DNA from: Phycisphaerales bacterium | Lineage (GTDB): Bacteria > Planctomycetota > Phycisphaerae > Phycisphaerales > UBA1924 | Direction: 5' to 3' | Length of the DNA: 64,000 bases | NCBI GenBank assembly: GCA_016709445.1 | Contig: JADJMV010000001.1 | Location: 62,001-126,000, forward strand | In this document: in pieces, positions 16,112 to 24,142 of the stretch | Layout of the letters: every line of letters begins with the position of its first letter | Numbering within the stretch: position 1 is the stretch's first letter | Translations under genes and position numbers: made by a program | The notes under the pieces: model-generated | Told to the model about the DNA's origin: nothing | Seen by the model: the letters and a program-made list of their open reading frames with translations, nothing else | Database searches by the model: none

Positions 16112-17149
16112 ATGGAACGGATGGTCTTCCTCCGCACAGCGTGGATGAAACACTACAACGGTGTCACCAAAGACGACCTACCGGTGAACGGAGGAAGCTA
16201 TGTCGAACAGAATCGAAATGGTGGGGAAGTCTACAACTTCCGATCCGTGAAGGGGCGCCACTACGGTTATGCGCAGGTTTCGCCCTCTGGGCGGATCGAC
16301 CTGAAGCGCATTGACCCCAGCGCAAGCGATGGTCGATTGGACGACGTGCTTGTGGTTTGGCTCGCTCGCGATGACCGACAGGATGCTACGGTGATCATCG
16401 GTTGGTACCGAGCTGCCACTCTCTACTCCGGCTGGCAGGAGCGCCCAAAGGGCGCACTCCCGCGAGTAGTCGGTGGTTTCAACTCGTACATTGTGAAGGC
16501 GAGCGTTGACGATTCACGTCTACTGGATTCGATGGAGCGAACCTTCCGTGTTCACCGTGCGCGTCGCGGGCAATCAGGCTTTGGACAGTCTCTGATTTGG
16601 TACGCCGATGCGCCTGGCGATGCACCAATTCGTCGGGACGCCCTGGAGTACATAGCGGGGGTGGAGAAGCGCAAGGGCCGCGGCGCAACCACCAATCATG
16701 GCATTCGGCCGCGGTCAGAAGGACGATGGAAGCCCATCCCAGCTGAACGTCGAAGACAGATTGAACATGCGGCAATGAAGCGTGTCAAGCAATGGCTGGA
16801 GGACGAACTTGGCTACATGACGGTCGACGTGTCCAAAGAGAATCTAGGGTGGGACATCACGGCCACGCAGCGGGACACGACGCTCCGTGTCGAAGTGAAG
16901 GGGCTATCGGGAGGCACCGCTTGTGTCGAACTCACGCCGAACGAGTACAGGGCTATGCTGAGGCACAGGCGCGAGTACTGTCTGTGCATCGTCTCGAATG
17001 CGCTGGACAAGGACGGGCGCCGCCTTCGCAGCGTGCGGTGGGACGCCGTGTCTAGCGATTGGAGATCGGAAGATTCTGCTACGCCTGCCCGCCTGTTTGA
17101 ATTGACGGGCTGTCGTGTGGAGTTGGATGAACTGTCGATCGGACAGTGA
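16112..17149 (+). CDS. DUF3883 domain protein, predicted PD-(D/E)xK nuclease-like
   Basis: The protein has 345 residues. The ATG at 16112 has GGAG seven bases upstream; ATGs at 16094 and 16121 are alternatives. The N-terminal half has the pattern 'RTAWMKHYNGV..GGSYVEQN', 'GYAQVSPSGRIDLKRI' and 'VIIGWYRAATLY', an uncharacterised region often paired with DUF3883. The C-terminal half contains 'LGWDITATQ' and 'RVEVKGLSGG', which fit the Asp and Glu-x-Lys of a restriction-endonuclease-like fold as in DUF3883. Such proteins are frequent in defence or restriction neighbourhoods. GC content is visibly lower than in the flanks, suggesting transfer. It faces the operon at 17191-19006. Confidence 0.75.
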   Translation: MERMVFLRTAWMKHYNGVTKDDLPVNGGSYVEQNRNGGEVYNFRSVKGRHYGYAQVSPSGRIDLKRIDPSASDGRLDDVLVVWLARDDRQDATVIIGWYRAATLYSGWQERPKGALPRVVGGFNSYIVKASVDDSRLLDSMERTFRVHRARRGQSGFGQSLIWYADAPGDAPIRRDALEYIAGVEKRKGRGATTNHGIRPRSEGRWKPIPAERRRQIEHAAMKRVKQWLEDELGYMTVDVSKENLGWDITATQRDTTLRVEVKGLSGGTACVELTPNEYRAMLRHRREYCLCIVSNALDKDGRRLRSVRWDAVSSDWRSEDSATPARLFELTGCRVELDELSIGQ

Positions 17150-17190
17150 ATAGACGGGAATGCGACAACGGCACGCGGGATGCAGTTTAT

Positions 17191-18075
17191 CTACCCGTCA
17201 GACGCTCGCTTGAATTCGCTGATCGATCCCAGGTACCTCAGGACATCTTGAATTTGCTGTCCGCTCAATGCGCTCGGCCCGAGCAACTCTTGGTTTCGGA
17301 GTGCCTCAGTCAGTGCGTCCGTGATGCTCTGCTTGCGGCTTTTTGGCTTCGCCTCTTGGACTCTACGTTGGAGTGCCTCTGGAGCAAGATCCCGGATCTC
17401 TCGGGTATTGATTGCCTTTCGAGCCGCATCCATATGGCGATCATCCATCCACGTTGCCAATGCATCGAGTTGTTCCTTCAGACGGTCGTCAAATGCATCA
17501 GCCTCCTCCGCCTCCGGCACCCAGTCTGGAGTACCCACCCGTGAATACAGGTTTCCAACAAGCCAGCCTAGTTTTGCCTGGAACACAGGCTTAAGCGATG
17601 CTGTTCTCGCTGCAACACATTTCTGGTAGTGTTCGCGTGCGCGAATGGCAATCGAGAGCGGCAGAAAGGCACAATGCGCCTCCTGTAACCCGATAGCGGG
17701 ATCCGCCGGAAAGTAAAAATACCGTGGTTCATTGTTGTTGTAGAGCTTGATTAAGAAATCCTTGAGCCGACCTCGCACGCTCTCTCGACAAAGCCCCGAC
17801 CTCCTCTCCAGTTCGCTAAGCATGCCATGGAGCTCTCTCTCGATAGCTAGAATCGCTGGGCGCACTGCCGCCAGTGAGATGTACCGCGACTTGCACTGGG
17901 TTGGGCGCCGGACTAAGTCGCACGATTGTGTCAGCACCACGAAGTATCGATAAGAGTCGGTGTCGAAATAGTGCTGGTGATACTCGCGCAGAACGGCTTC
18001 GATCTCCGCCGTGCGACGAATCAGATCACCCTGCTGGAGGCCATCGCCCTCTGGTTCGCTATAGAGGAATAGCAT
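17191..18075 (-). CDS. hypothetical protein with 'LTQSCDL' motif, island operon gene 2
   Basis: The protein has 294 residues from an ATG at 18075. I do not recognise a named family. The N-terminal 'LQQGDLIRR' and 'YFVVLTQSCDLVRR' resemble a motif (GD-x-I ... VLSQ-x-CD) in scattered uncharacterised bacterial proteins. 'YFYFPADPAIGL' and a helical C-terminus rich in Arg/Glu follow ('LQRRVQEAKPKSRKQS'). There is no signal peptide or membrane segment, so it is probably cytoplasmic. It lies 34 bases downstream of 18110-19006 on the same strand and converges on DUF3883 with a 41-base gap. Low GC and codon use unlike the neighbours suggest horizontal acquisition. Confidence 0.7.
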   Translation of the reverse strand: MLFLYSEPEGDGLQQGDLIRRTAEIEAVLREYHQHYFDTDSYRYFVVLTQSCDLVRRPTQCKSRYISLAAVRPAILAIERELHGMLSELERRSGLCRESVRGRLKDFLIKLYNNNEPRYFYFPADPAIGLQEAHCAFLPLSIAIRAREHYQKCVAARTASLKPVFQAKLGWLVGNLYSRVGTPDWVPEAEEADAFDDRLKEQLDALATWMDDRHMDAARKAINTREIRDLAPEALQRRVQEAKPKSRKQSITDALTEALRNQELLGPSALSGQQIQDVLRYLGSISEFKRASDG

Positions 18076-18109
18076 GGGTATGTTGGGTCGGCATGTCCGC
18101 GCGAATAGC

Positions 18110-19006
18110 TTAGCAGGATGACTCTGGAGCGATTTGGCTCTTCCTGTTGCGCAGATAGTGGTGCATCCGTCTGGTCTCCGCCATCACATCATCAATAATG
18201 ACAAATGTGCCTTTGTCGATTACCCGAAGAGTTCTGGATCGATAGGCGTGTGGCAAGCTGAATGCTGTTGCCGAGCCGACTAGGTTTGAAATGGTTGGAA
18301 GATCCGTGCATGCGGCAGGACGAAAGTCGCCCGAAGTGGTGGCATCGGTGGCGGTCGAATGCTCAGTCATGAACCTCTTCCTCCCTTCGATCGGGGCTAG
18401 ATTGTAGGATTGTTGGAGAAACAGTTGGGTCTGCTCCAGAAGTGTCGCAGAGGCTGGTTGTTCAAGCCAATTTCGTGCCTGAGCGGGCGAGTCGCAATCA
18501 AAGTGATAGTTCAGGTGGATTGTCGCGCTGCCACCAACGTCATGCTTGAGCCGTAGATTCAGCACTTGCCCGTGCATCATTAGAGTCCGCCCCAAGTCAA
18601 CCGATCTGACCTCTGCGCCCGCTCGCGCGAGAGCGGCTGTGTCGGCGGGTCGAAGTGCAGCTTCGAGTTGGGGGGTGGCCTCCTCGACCGTGAACCCGAA
18701 GTTGATTCCGACTGCTGTCACCGGCGTATGAGAGAGCAGTTTCAGGATCTTTGCCCCGATGGCCTTCGCCTCGGGCCAGCGCTCCGTTTCCGTATGGACC
18801 CCAATGGCCACGCGAGAATTGCCGGGGATCAACACGAGACCATGCGCGAGAAACCTCGTCACGGTCGCGCGCGGAGTGAATCCGAGTTCGGCGGCAATGT
18901 CGCCGGCACCATCGAACAATTGTTGGTCTATCCACTGCGGTGTGAAGATCGCTGGATTCCAGGATCCTACCAGGACTGTCGTAAATTGTTCGGGCTGTGG
19001 GATCAT
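18110..19006 (-). CDS. hypothetical protein, island operon gene 1
   Basis: The protein has 298 residues from an ATG at 19006. No named family is recognised. The N-terminal 200 residues are an alpha/beta domain ('FTTVLVGSWNPAIFTPQWI', 'VGINFGFTVEEA', 'GGSATIHLNYHFDC'). The last about 85 residues form a second segment ('CTDLPTISNLVGSATAFSLP' and 'GTFVIIDDVMAETRRMHHYL') after a Thr/Ser/Asp-rich linker. The N-terminal part vaguely resembles the TIGR04255-type layout, but I cannot support that. There is no ribosome site; TAGACT sits nine bases before the ATG. Probably the promoter-proximal gene of a two-gene unit with 17191-18075. Confidence 0.7.
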   Translation of the reverse strand: MIPQPEQFTTVLVGSWNPAIFTPQWIDQQLFDGAGDIAAELGFTPRATVTRFLAHGLVLIPGNSRVAIGVHTETERWPEAKAIGAKILKLLSHTPVTAVGINFGFTVEEATPQLEAALRPADTAALARAGAEVRSVDLGRTLMMHGQVLNLRLKHDVGGSATIHLNYHFDCDSPAQARNWLEQPASATLLEQTQLFLQQSYNLAPIEGRKRFMTEHSTATDATTSGDFRPAACTDLPTISNLVGSATAFSLPHAYRSRTLRVIDKGTFVIIDDVMAETRRMHHYLRNRKSQIAPESSC

Positions 19007-19015
19007 GTCGTGGGG

Positions 19016-19021
19016 AGTCTA
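19016..19021 (-). promoter_or_regulatory. TANNCT -10-like element, leaderless start
   Basis: TAGACT on the minus strand, nine bases before the ATG at 19006. No Shine-Dalgarno is present. It would drive the two-gene island operon. Confidence 0.5.
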
Positions 19022-19061
19022 CTGCCTTGTGCGCGGGTGGGTTCGACCCGATGGTCCTCGC

Positions 19062-20624
19062 CTACGCGTGAATCACCCGCCCCTCCGCCGCAAGCGCCGC
19101 CTCGTGGATGCTCTCGTGCATGGTCGGATGGGCATGCACCGTGCAGATCAGTTCCTCGGTCGTCGCTTCCAGGCGGCGGGCGAGGGACATTTCGGCGATG
19201 AGTTCGGTGGCCTGGTCGCCCATGATGTGGGCGCCGAGGATCTCGCCGCGCGGGAGGCCGCGGATGATCTTGACGAAGCCCTCGGTGTGTGCGGCGGCGA
19301 TGGCCTTGCCCAGCGCGGAGAAGGGGAACTTGCCGACCTCGTAGTCCTCGCCCTTCTTGAGGCCGCGGGCGGTGAGGGCCTGCTCGGTGAACCCGACGCT
19401 GGCGACCTGCGGCTGGCAATAGGTGCACCCGGGGATGACGGAGTAGTCCATGGGGATGGGCTCGTGGCCGAGCTTCTTGTCGCGCCAGGCGATGCGCTCG
19501 ACGCAGAGGATGGCCTCTTCGCTGGCGACGTGGGCGAGCCAGGGCGGGCCGATCACGTCGCCGATGGCGTAGACGCCGGGGAGGTTGGTCTTGTAGTCGA
19601 GGTGCTGGGGGTCGCCGAAGTGGCCGGGGGTGTAATCGGTCTTGATGTGGCCCTTGACCGTCTCGAGGCCGAGCGAGGCGTCGAAGAGGCCGTCGAAGCG
19701 CCCGGTGACGCCGATCGCGAGGAGCACGCGGTCGCCCTCGAGCGTCTCGGCCTTGCTCTCGTCGGCCTTGCCGGCGCCGTCCTTGCCGACCACCCACGGG
19801 GCGATGGTCACCTTCACGGTCTTGCCCTTGGCGTCGACCCCGGTGGTGACGTGGCCGGTCTTGAACTTCATGCCCGCCTTGGCGAAGTGGCGCTCCATGG
19901 CCTTGGAGACCTCCTCATCCTCGACGGGGAGGATGCGGTCGAGCATCTCGACGACGGTGACCTCGGTCCCGAAGCTCTTGTAGAAGTAGCCGAACTCCAT
20001 GCCGATGGCGCCGGAGCCGACGACGATGAGGCGCTTGGGCTTCTCCTTGTTGAACATCGCCTCGCGGGCGCCCCAGATCTTGGGGTCGCTCCCGAACTTC
20101 GCGAAGGGCAGGTCCCGCGCGACCGAGCCGGTGGCGATCAGGACGTTGGTCGCGGTGATCGTCTCACGGGCCTTGGCGGCCGGGTGGGCAGGGGCGTCGG
20201 TCCGCTCCTCTTCGACCTTGCAGTCGTAGACCTCGACCTTGCAGGGCTGGCCCGCCTTGGCCCCCGCCACCAGCTTGGCGTGGCCCACGATGTGATCGAT
20301 CTTGTTCTTCTTGAAGAGGAACTCGATCCCCTTGTTGAGCTTGCCGGCGACGTCGCGCGAGCGCCCGATCACCTTGTCCCACTCGAAGGCGATCTCGCCG
20401 TTGATCTTGAGTCCCCACAGCTCGCGGTGGGCGAGCTTCTCCATGAGTTCGGCGTTGGAGAGCAGGGCCTTCGACGGGATGCAGCCCCAGTTGAGGCAGA
20501 CGCCGCCGAGCTTGTCCCGCTCGACGCAGGCGACCTTGTAGCCGAGCTGAGCGGCGCGGATGGCGCCGACGTAGCCGCCGGGCCCGCCGCCGATCACGAT
20601 GAGGTCGTAGTGCTTGTCGGCCAC
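19062..20624 (-). CDS. lpdA: dihydrolipoyl dehydrogenase
   Basis: The protein has 520 residues from a GTG at 20624, with AAGGAG nine to ten bases upstream; the longer open frame upstream is not coding. 'DLIVIGGGPGGYVGAIRAAQ' binds FAD, and the redox pair is Cys43/Cys48 in 'GGVCLNWGCIPSK'. 'LIVVGSGAIGMEFGYFY' is the NAD-binding fold, and 'HAHPTMHESIHEAAL' carries the catalytic His and Glu of the dimer interface. It reoxidises lipoyl groups in 2-oxoacid dehydrogenase or glycine-cleavage complexes. About 20 extra residues around 145-165 ('EEERTDAPAHPAAK') are unusual. No E1/E2 genes adjoin it. It sits alone downstream of the kinase gene. Confidence 0.95.
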   Translation of the reverse strand: MADKHYDLIVIGGGPGGYVGAIRAAQLGYKVACVERDKLGGVCLNWGCIPSKALLSNAELMEKLAHRELWGLKINGEIAFEWDKVIGRSRDVAGKLNKGIEFLFKKNKIDHIVGHAKLVAGAKAGQPCKVEVYDCKVEEERTDAPAHPAAKARETITATNVLIATGSVARDLPFAKFGSDPKIWGAREAMFNKEKPKRLIVVGSGAIGMEFGYFYKSFGTEVTVVEMLDRILPVEDEEVSKAMERHFAKAGMKFKTGHVTTGVDAKGKTVKVTIAPWVVGKDGAGKADESKAETLEGDRVLLAIGVTGRFDGLFDASLGLETVKGHIKTDYTPGHFGDPQHLDYKTNLPGVYAIGDVIGPPWLAHVASEEAILCVERIAWRDKKLGHEPIPMDYSVIPGCTYCQPQVASVGFTEQALTARGLKKGEDYEVGKFPFSALGKAIAAAHTEGFVKIIRGLPRGEILGAHIMGDQATELIAEMSLARRLEATTEELICTVHAHPTMHESIHEAALAAEGRVIHA

Positions 20625-20713
20625 GCTGGTGCACTCCTTCCGGGGCCGGCCTCCGGGGGCCGGGGTGGGCTCGCTGATAGGGCTGTGTCCGGCCCCTTGT
20701 GGGCCGGGGAAGC

Positions 20714-20719
20714 AGTATA
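20714..20719 (-). promoter_or_regulatory. candidate -10 element upstream of lpdA
   Basis: TATACT on the minus strand, about 90 bases before the GTG at 20624, in the 142-base gap after the kinase gene. I find no good -35 at 17 bases. Two GC-rich hairpins lie between it and the start (about 20640-20710). Confidence 0.3.
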
Positions 20720-20766
20720 GGTCTGGGTCGGGGTGGCTCCGGCGCGAACCCAGCCCCTGGCGCGTG

Positions 20767-23388
20767 CTAGGGATGAGCGCGCGGCGGATCGGCGGGCGCG
20801 GGGTCGGCCGCGTGGAGCGCGGCCTCGACGCGGGCAAGGGTTGCGGCGATCTTCAGGGTGCGCTCGTGGTCGGGGCCGAGGCCGGCTTGCATGATGCGGA
20901 GCGCCTGGTCGAGGAGGGGCTCGGCTTCGGCGGAGCGGCCGAGGGCGTGGAGGCACCGGCCGACGCCGTCGAGGCACAGGCCGCGCATCCAGTGGTCGGG
21001 GGGGAGCGCGTGCTCGGCCTCCTCGAGGGCCTTCTGGTACTCGGAGAGTGCGTCTGCGGGGCGCGTCTGGTCGAAGAGGAAGCCGGCGAGGTTGAGCCGG
21101 GCGCGGCAGGCGTCGAGGGTGTCGGCGCCCTGGGTGGCTTCGGTGCGGGCGACCACATCGCGAAAGAGTCGCTCAGCCTCGGGAAGCCTGGCGGAGTCGC
21201 CCATGAGGGAGAGGGCGTTGGCGAGGTTGCCCCTGACGATCAGGGTGCGGTGGTCGTCGTCGCCGTAGCTGGCGGCGAGGGTCTGGGTGATGTCTTCCAG
21301 AATGGGGGCGGCTTCGGCGGCGCGGTCCTGGAGGAGGAGCACGCGGGCGAGAAGGTTCTTCACTCGGATGGTCTCGTCGTGGCGAGGGCCCTGGACCTCC
21401 TGGATCACGGGGAGGATCTCGCGGCAGAGCGTTTCGGCCTCGTCGAGACGCCCGAGGGTGGCCTCGGTGGACGCAACGCTGACGGCGCAGCTCAGAGTCC
21501 AGGGATGGCGGGGGCCGAGGGTGGCGCGGAACTGGTCGAGGCAGTGCCGCTGGAGGTCGGCGGCCTCGGCGGGGCGGCCGAGCGAGTTGATGGCGGACGC
21601 GAGATTGTTGCGGGCCAGGATGGTGTCGGGTGCGTTGGGGTCGCCCTGCTCGCGAACGCGGACGACCTCGGCGAGGAGATCGTGGGCGGACTGGAGCTCG
21701 CCGAGGTCGGTGAGGACGGGCGCGAGGCTGTTGGCGGTGTCGAGGGTCGCGGGATCGTCGGGGCCGAGGACGCGGCGCATGGTGTCGAGCGTCTGGGAAT
21801 AGAGCGCCTTGGCGCCGGCGAGGTCGCCCTGATAGTGGAGGAGATACGCCTGGTTGTGCTGGATGGCGAGGGTCTGGCGCGACTCGGCCCCATGCAGGCG
21901 GAGGGCACGCTCGTGGGCGTCGGCGAGCGTGGCGGCTGACTCGTCGAACCGCTCGAGATCGGCGAGGACGGCGCCGAGGTTGTTCTCGACGTCGAGCGTG
22001 TCCGGGGCGTCGGGGCCGAGGAGTTCCCTGCGGAGGTCGAGCGCGGCGCGCAGATGCGAGGCGGCCTTGTCGAGCTCGCCGAGGCTCCAGTAGGTGGCGC
22101 CGACAAAGGTGTGGACGGAGGCACGGACGGCGGGGCGCTCGGCGAAGCGCGTGTCGACCTGGCTCTCGGTGCGGTCGAGGACGCTGCGGACGGTGACATC
22201 GATGCCGGAGGCCGAGAAGGGGTCGGGAGCGGTGAAGGTTTCCTCCATGAACTGATTGATGTCGCGGGCCTCGTCGAGGGCGGCGGTGGCGGCATCGCGA
22301 TCGCGGGCGGCCTCGAGGCGATAGGCGTTCACGCCGATGAGCGCCGCGACAGCGATGAGGGCGACGAGCGTGGCGGCGGCGGTGGCGAGGCGGTAGCGGA
22401 TGAGCCGCTTGCGGACGGTGTACCAGGCGCTGTCGCGCTTGGCATCGATCGGCTCGCCTCTGAGGAAGTGCTGGAGATCCCGGCCGAGTTCGGCGGCCGA
22501 CTGGTAGCGGCGATCGGGCTCCTTGGCGAGGCACTTGAGGATGATGGTCTCGATCTCATCGTCGAGATCGGGGCGCCGAGCGGACGGCCTGACCGGCTCG
22601 GCGGAGATGATGCTGTCGAGGGATTGGCGCATGCCGCTCTCGACGTCGTACGGGAAGGCCCCCGTGAGGAGCTGGTAGAGGACGACGCCGAGGGAGTAGA
22701 CGTCGGATCGGACGTCGATCTCGGAGGCGCGTCCCTCGGCCTGCTCGGGGCTGGCCCAGGGGATAGACCCGACAAAGTGGCCGGTCAGACTCATGGTGAG
22801 CGGGGAGTCGGCGGTGTCGCGGGCGAGCCCGAAGTCGAGGACGCGGGCGTGGCCCTCGCGGTCGATTCGGATGTTGCTGGGCTTGAGGTCGCGATGGATG
22901 ACGCCGTGGTGGTGGGCGTATCCGACGGCGAGGCAGACCTCGTCGAGGAGGGCCACGGTGTCAAAGACGTCGGGGGCATGGCGCGGGCCGGGGCGTGTCG
23001 CGGGCGGGGGATCAGAGCGGAGGTGCTCGTCGATCGCGCAGCCCTCGACAAACTCCATGACGAGATAGGGGCGCTTGTCCGGCGTGGCGCCGCTGTCGTA
23101 GATGCTGACGATGTTGGGGTGACGGAGGGAGCCGGCAAGGTCGATTTCGCGCTCGAAGCGGCGGCGATCGGCGTCGGTGGGCGCGGCATCGCGGAGGACC
23201 TTGATCGCCACGCTGCGTCGGGTGGAAAGCTGGACGGCGCGGTAGACGACACCCTGCCCGCCGCGGGCGATCTCGATGAGGGACCCGTAGCCGGGGATCT
23301 CGGGGAGGGCCTGGCGGGTGCTGTACGCCTGCCGGATCTCGTGCTCGAGGGCGGCCGGCTCGTCGAACCAGGTCGAGTCCGCGCTCAC
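20767..23388 (-). CDS. membrane Ser/Thr protein kinase with TPR repeats
   Basis: The protein has 873 residues from a GTG at 23388. The kinase domain (about 33-310) is complete: 'ARGGQGVVYRA' glycine loop, Lys63 in 'VAIKVL', 'HRDLKPSN' with Asp167, 'DFGLAR' at 185, and an Ala-Ser-Pro-Glu (APE-like) segment. A single transmembrane helix is at about 334-356. The remaining 500 residues, predicted outside the cytoplasm, are a row of TPR-like repeats of 42 residues ('LGPDDPATLDTANSLAPVLTDLG'-like). It starts three bases after the stop of the ECF sigma gene, with its ribosome site inside that gene, so the two are translationally close. The likely job is to sense the envelope and phosphorylate or control the partner sigma factor; that link is inference. 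Confidence 0.93.
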   Translation of the reverse strand: MSADSTWFDEPAALEHEIRQAYSTRQALPEIPGYGSLIEIARGGQGVVYRAVQLSTRRSVAIKVLRDAAPTDADRRRFEREIDLAGSLRHPNIVSIYDSGATPDKRPYLVMEFVEGCAIDEHLRSDPPPATRPGPRHAPDVFDTVALLDEVCLAVGYAHHHGVIHRDLKPSNIRIDREGHARVLDFGLARDTADSPLTMSLTGHFVGSIPWASPEQAEGRASEIDVRSDVYSLGVVLYQLLTGAFPYDVESGMRQSLDSIISAEPVRPSARRPDLDDEIETIILKCLAKEPDRRYQSAAELGRDLQHFLRGEPIDAKRDSAWYTVRKRLIRYRLATAAATLVALIAVAALIGVNAYRLEAARDRDAATAALDEARDINQFMEETFTAPDPFSASGIDVTVRSVLDRTESQVDTRFAERPAVRASVHTFVGATYWSLGELDKAASHLRAALDLRRELLGPDAPDTLDVENNLGAVLADLERFDESAATLADAHERALRLHGAESRQTLAIQHNQAYLLHYQGDLAGAKALYSQTLDTMRRVLGPDDPATLDTANSLAPVLTDLGELQSAHDLLAEVVRVREQGDPNAPDTILARNNLASAINSLGRPAEAADLQRHCLDQFRATLGPRHPWTLSCAVSVASTEATLGRLDEAETLCREILPVIQEVQGPRHDETIRVKNLLARVLLLQDRAAEAAPILEDITQTLAASYGDDDHRTLIVRGNLANALSLMGDSARLPEAERLFRDVVARTEATQGADTLDACRARLNLAGFLFDQTRPADALSEYQKALEEAEHALPPDHWMRGLCLDGVGRCLHALGRSAEAEPLLDQALRIMQAGLGPDHERTLKIAATLARVEAALHAADPAPADPPRAHP

Positions 23389-23391
23389 CGA

Positions 23392-23982
23392 TCAGCCCTC
23401 CTCTTCGGACTGCTGCGCGATCAGGATGCGGAGTCGCTTGAGGATGCGGCTCTTGGCCTGGTAGACGGCGTCCGGCGTGATGCCGAGGTCGGCGGCGACC
23501 TGCGCGGCGTCGCGTCCGTGACCGGCGTAGGCGTCGAAGGCAGCCAGGTCGGTCTCGTTGAATTCGTTCCGGATGGCTCGCATGGCGCTCCGCAGGTGGT
23601 ACTGCCTCCACTCGGCCTCCCAGTGCTCCTCAGCCGCGGGGTCGGCGAGGTCGTGTGAGGCGGCTTGCTCGATCTGCTCTTGGGCAGTCATGCCGCGCTT
23701 CTGACAGAGCTTTCGGGAAATGGTGCGGAGGGCGATGGTCTTGAGGTAGCCACGGAATCGCCCCTTGGCGGGGTCGTACTGGAACGCGGGCAGATTGGCG
23801 TTGAGGGCGAGGAGGACTTCCTGAGCCAGGTCGTCGCGGTCGGAGGCCTGGAGGCCGCGTCGGGCGGCGAAACTGCGGATGAGTTCTCCGTACCGCGCGT
23901 TGAATTCGGTCCAGGCGTCGGGGTCATCGCCCTTGGCAAGACGGGCAAGCAGGGTGGCGTGGGTCGTGGTCTGGCCGAGCAC
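23392..23982 (-). CDS. ECF-type RNA polymerase sigma factor
   Basis: The protein has 196 residues from a GTG at 23982. Region 2 is clear ('YGELIRSFAARRGLQASDRDDL AQEVL' and 'YDPAKGRFRGYLKTIALRTI'). Region 4 has the helix-turn-helix 'AAQVAADLGITPDAVYQAKSRILKRL'. The open frame extends much further upstream, but coding resemblance begins here. A TACACT hexamer lies six bases before the GTG, matching the leaderless pattern elsewhere. Its operon partner is the kinase gene just downstream. It is divergent from the secreted repeat protein at 24143, a candidate target. Confidence 0.9.
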   Translation of the reverse strand: MLGQTTTHATLLARLAKGDDPDAWTEFNARYGELIRSFAARRGLQASDRDDLAQEVLLALNANLPAFQYDPAKGRFRGYLKTIALRTISRKLCQKRGMTAQEQIEQAASHDLADPAAEEHWEAEWRQYHLRSAMRAIRNEFNETDLAAFDAYAGHGRDAAQVAADLGITPDAVYQAKSRILKRLRILIAQQSEEEG

Positions 23983-23988
23983 GTTGAC

Positions 23989-23994
23989 AGTGTA
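23989..23994 (-). promoter_or_regulatory. TANNCT -10-like element, leaderless start
   Basis: TACACT on the minus strand, six bases before the GTG at 23982 of the ECF sigma factor. It decides the start choice, since no ribosome site is present. Confidence 0.5.
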
Positions 23995-24142
23995 CGGGTG
24001 CGCCTCGCGGACTCGAACTGCATATTTCCCAATGGATTGCGTCAGACGTCGGTCTCGGGCGGCAATGGGTGGCGGAGGGACGCGGGAGCGCCCCGAGCAC
24101 CAGGCCGGCCGCGCTGAAGCGGCACAACCGGGAGAACCGACG

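Noticed and set aside
20640..20710. Riboswitch or attenuator before lpdA
   Set aside because: Two GC-rich hairpins are present, but no known riboswitch core or leader peptide is recognisable.
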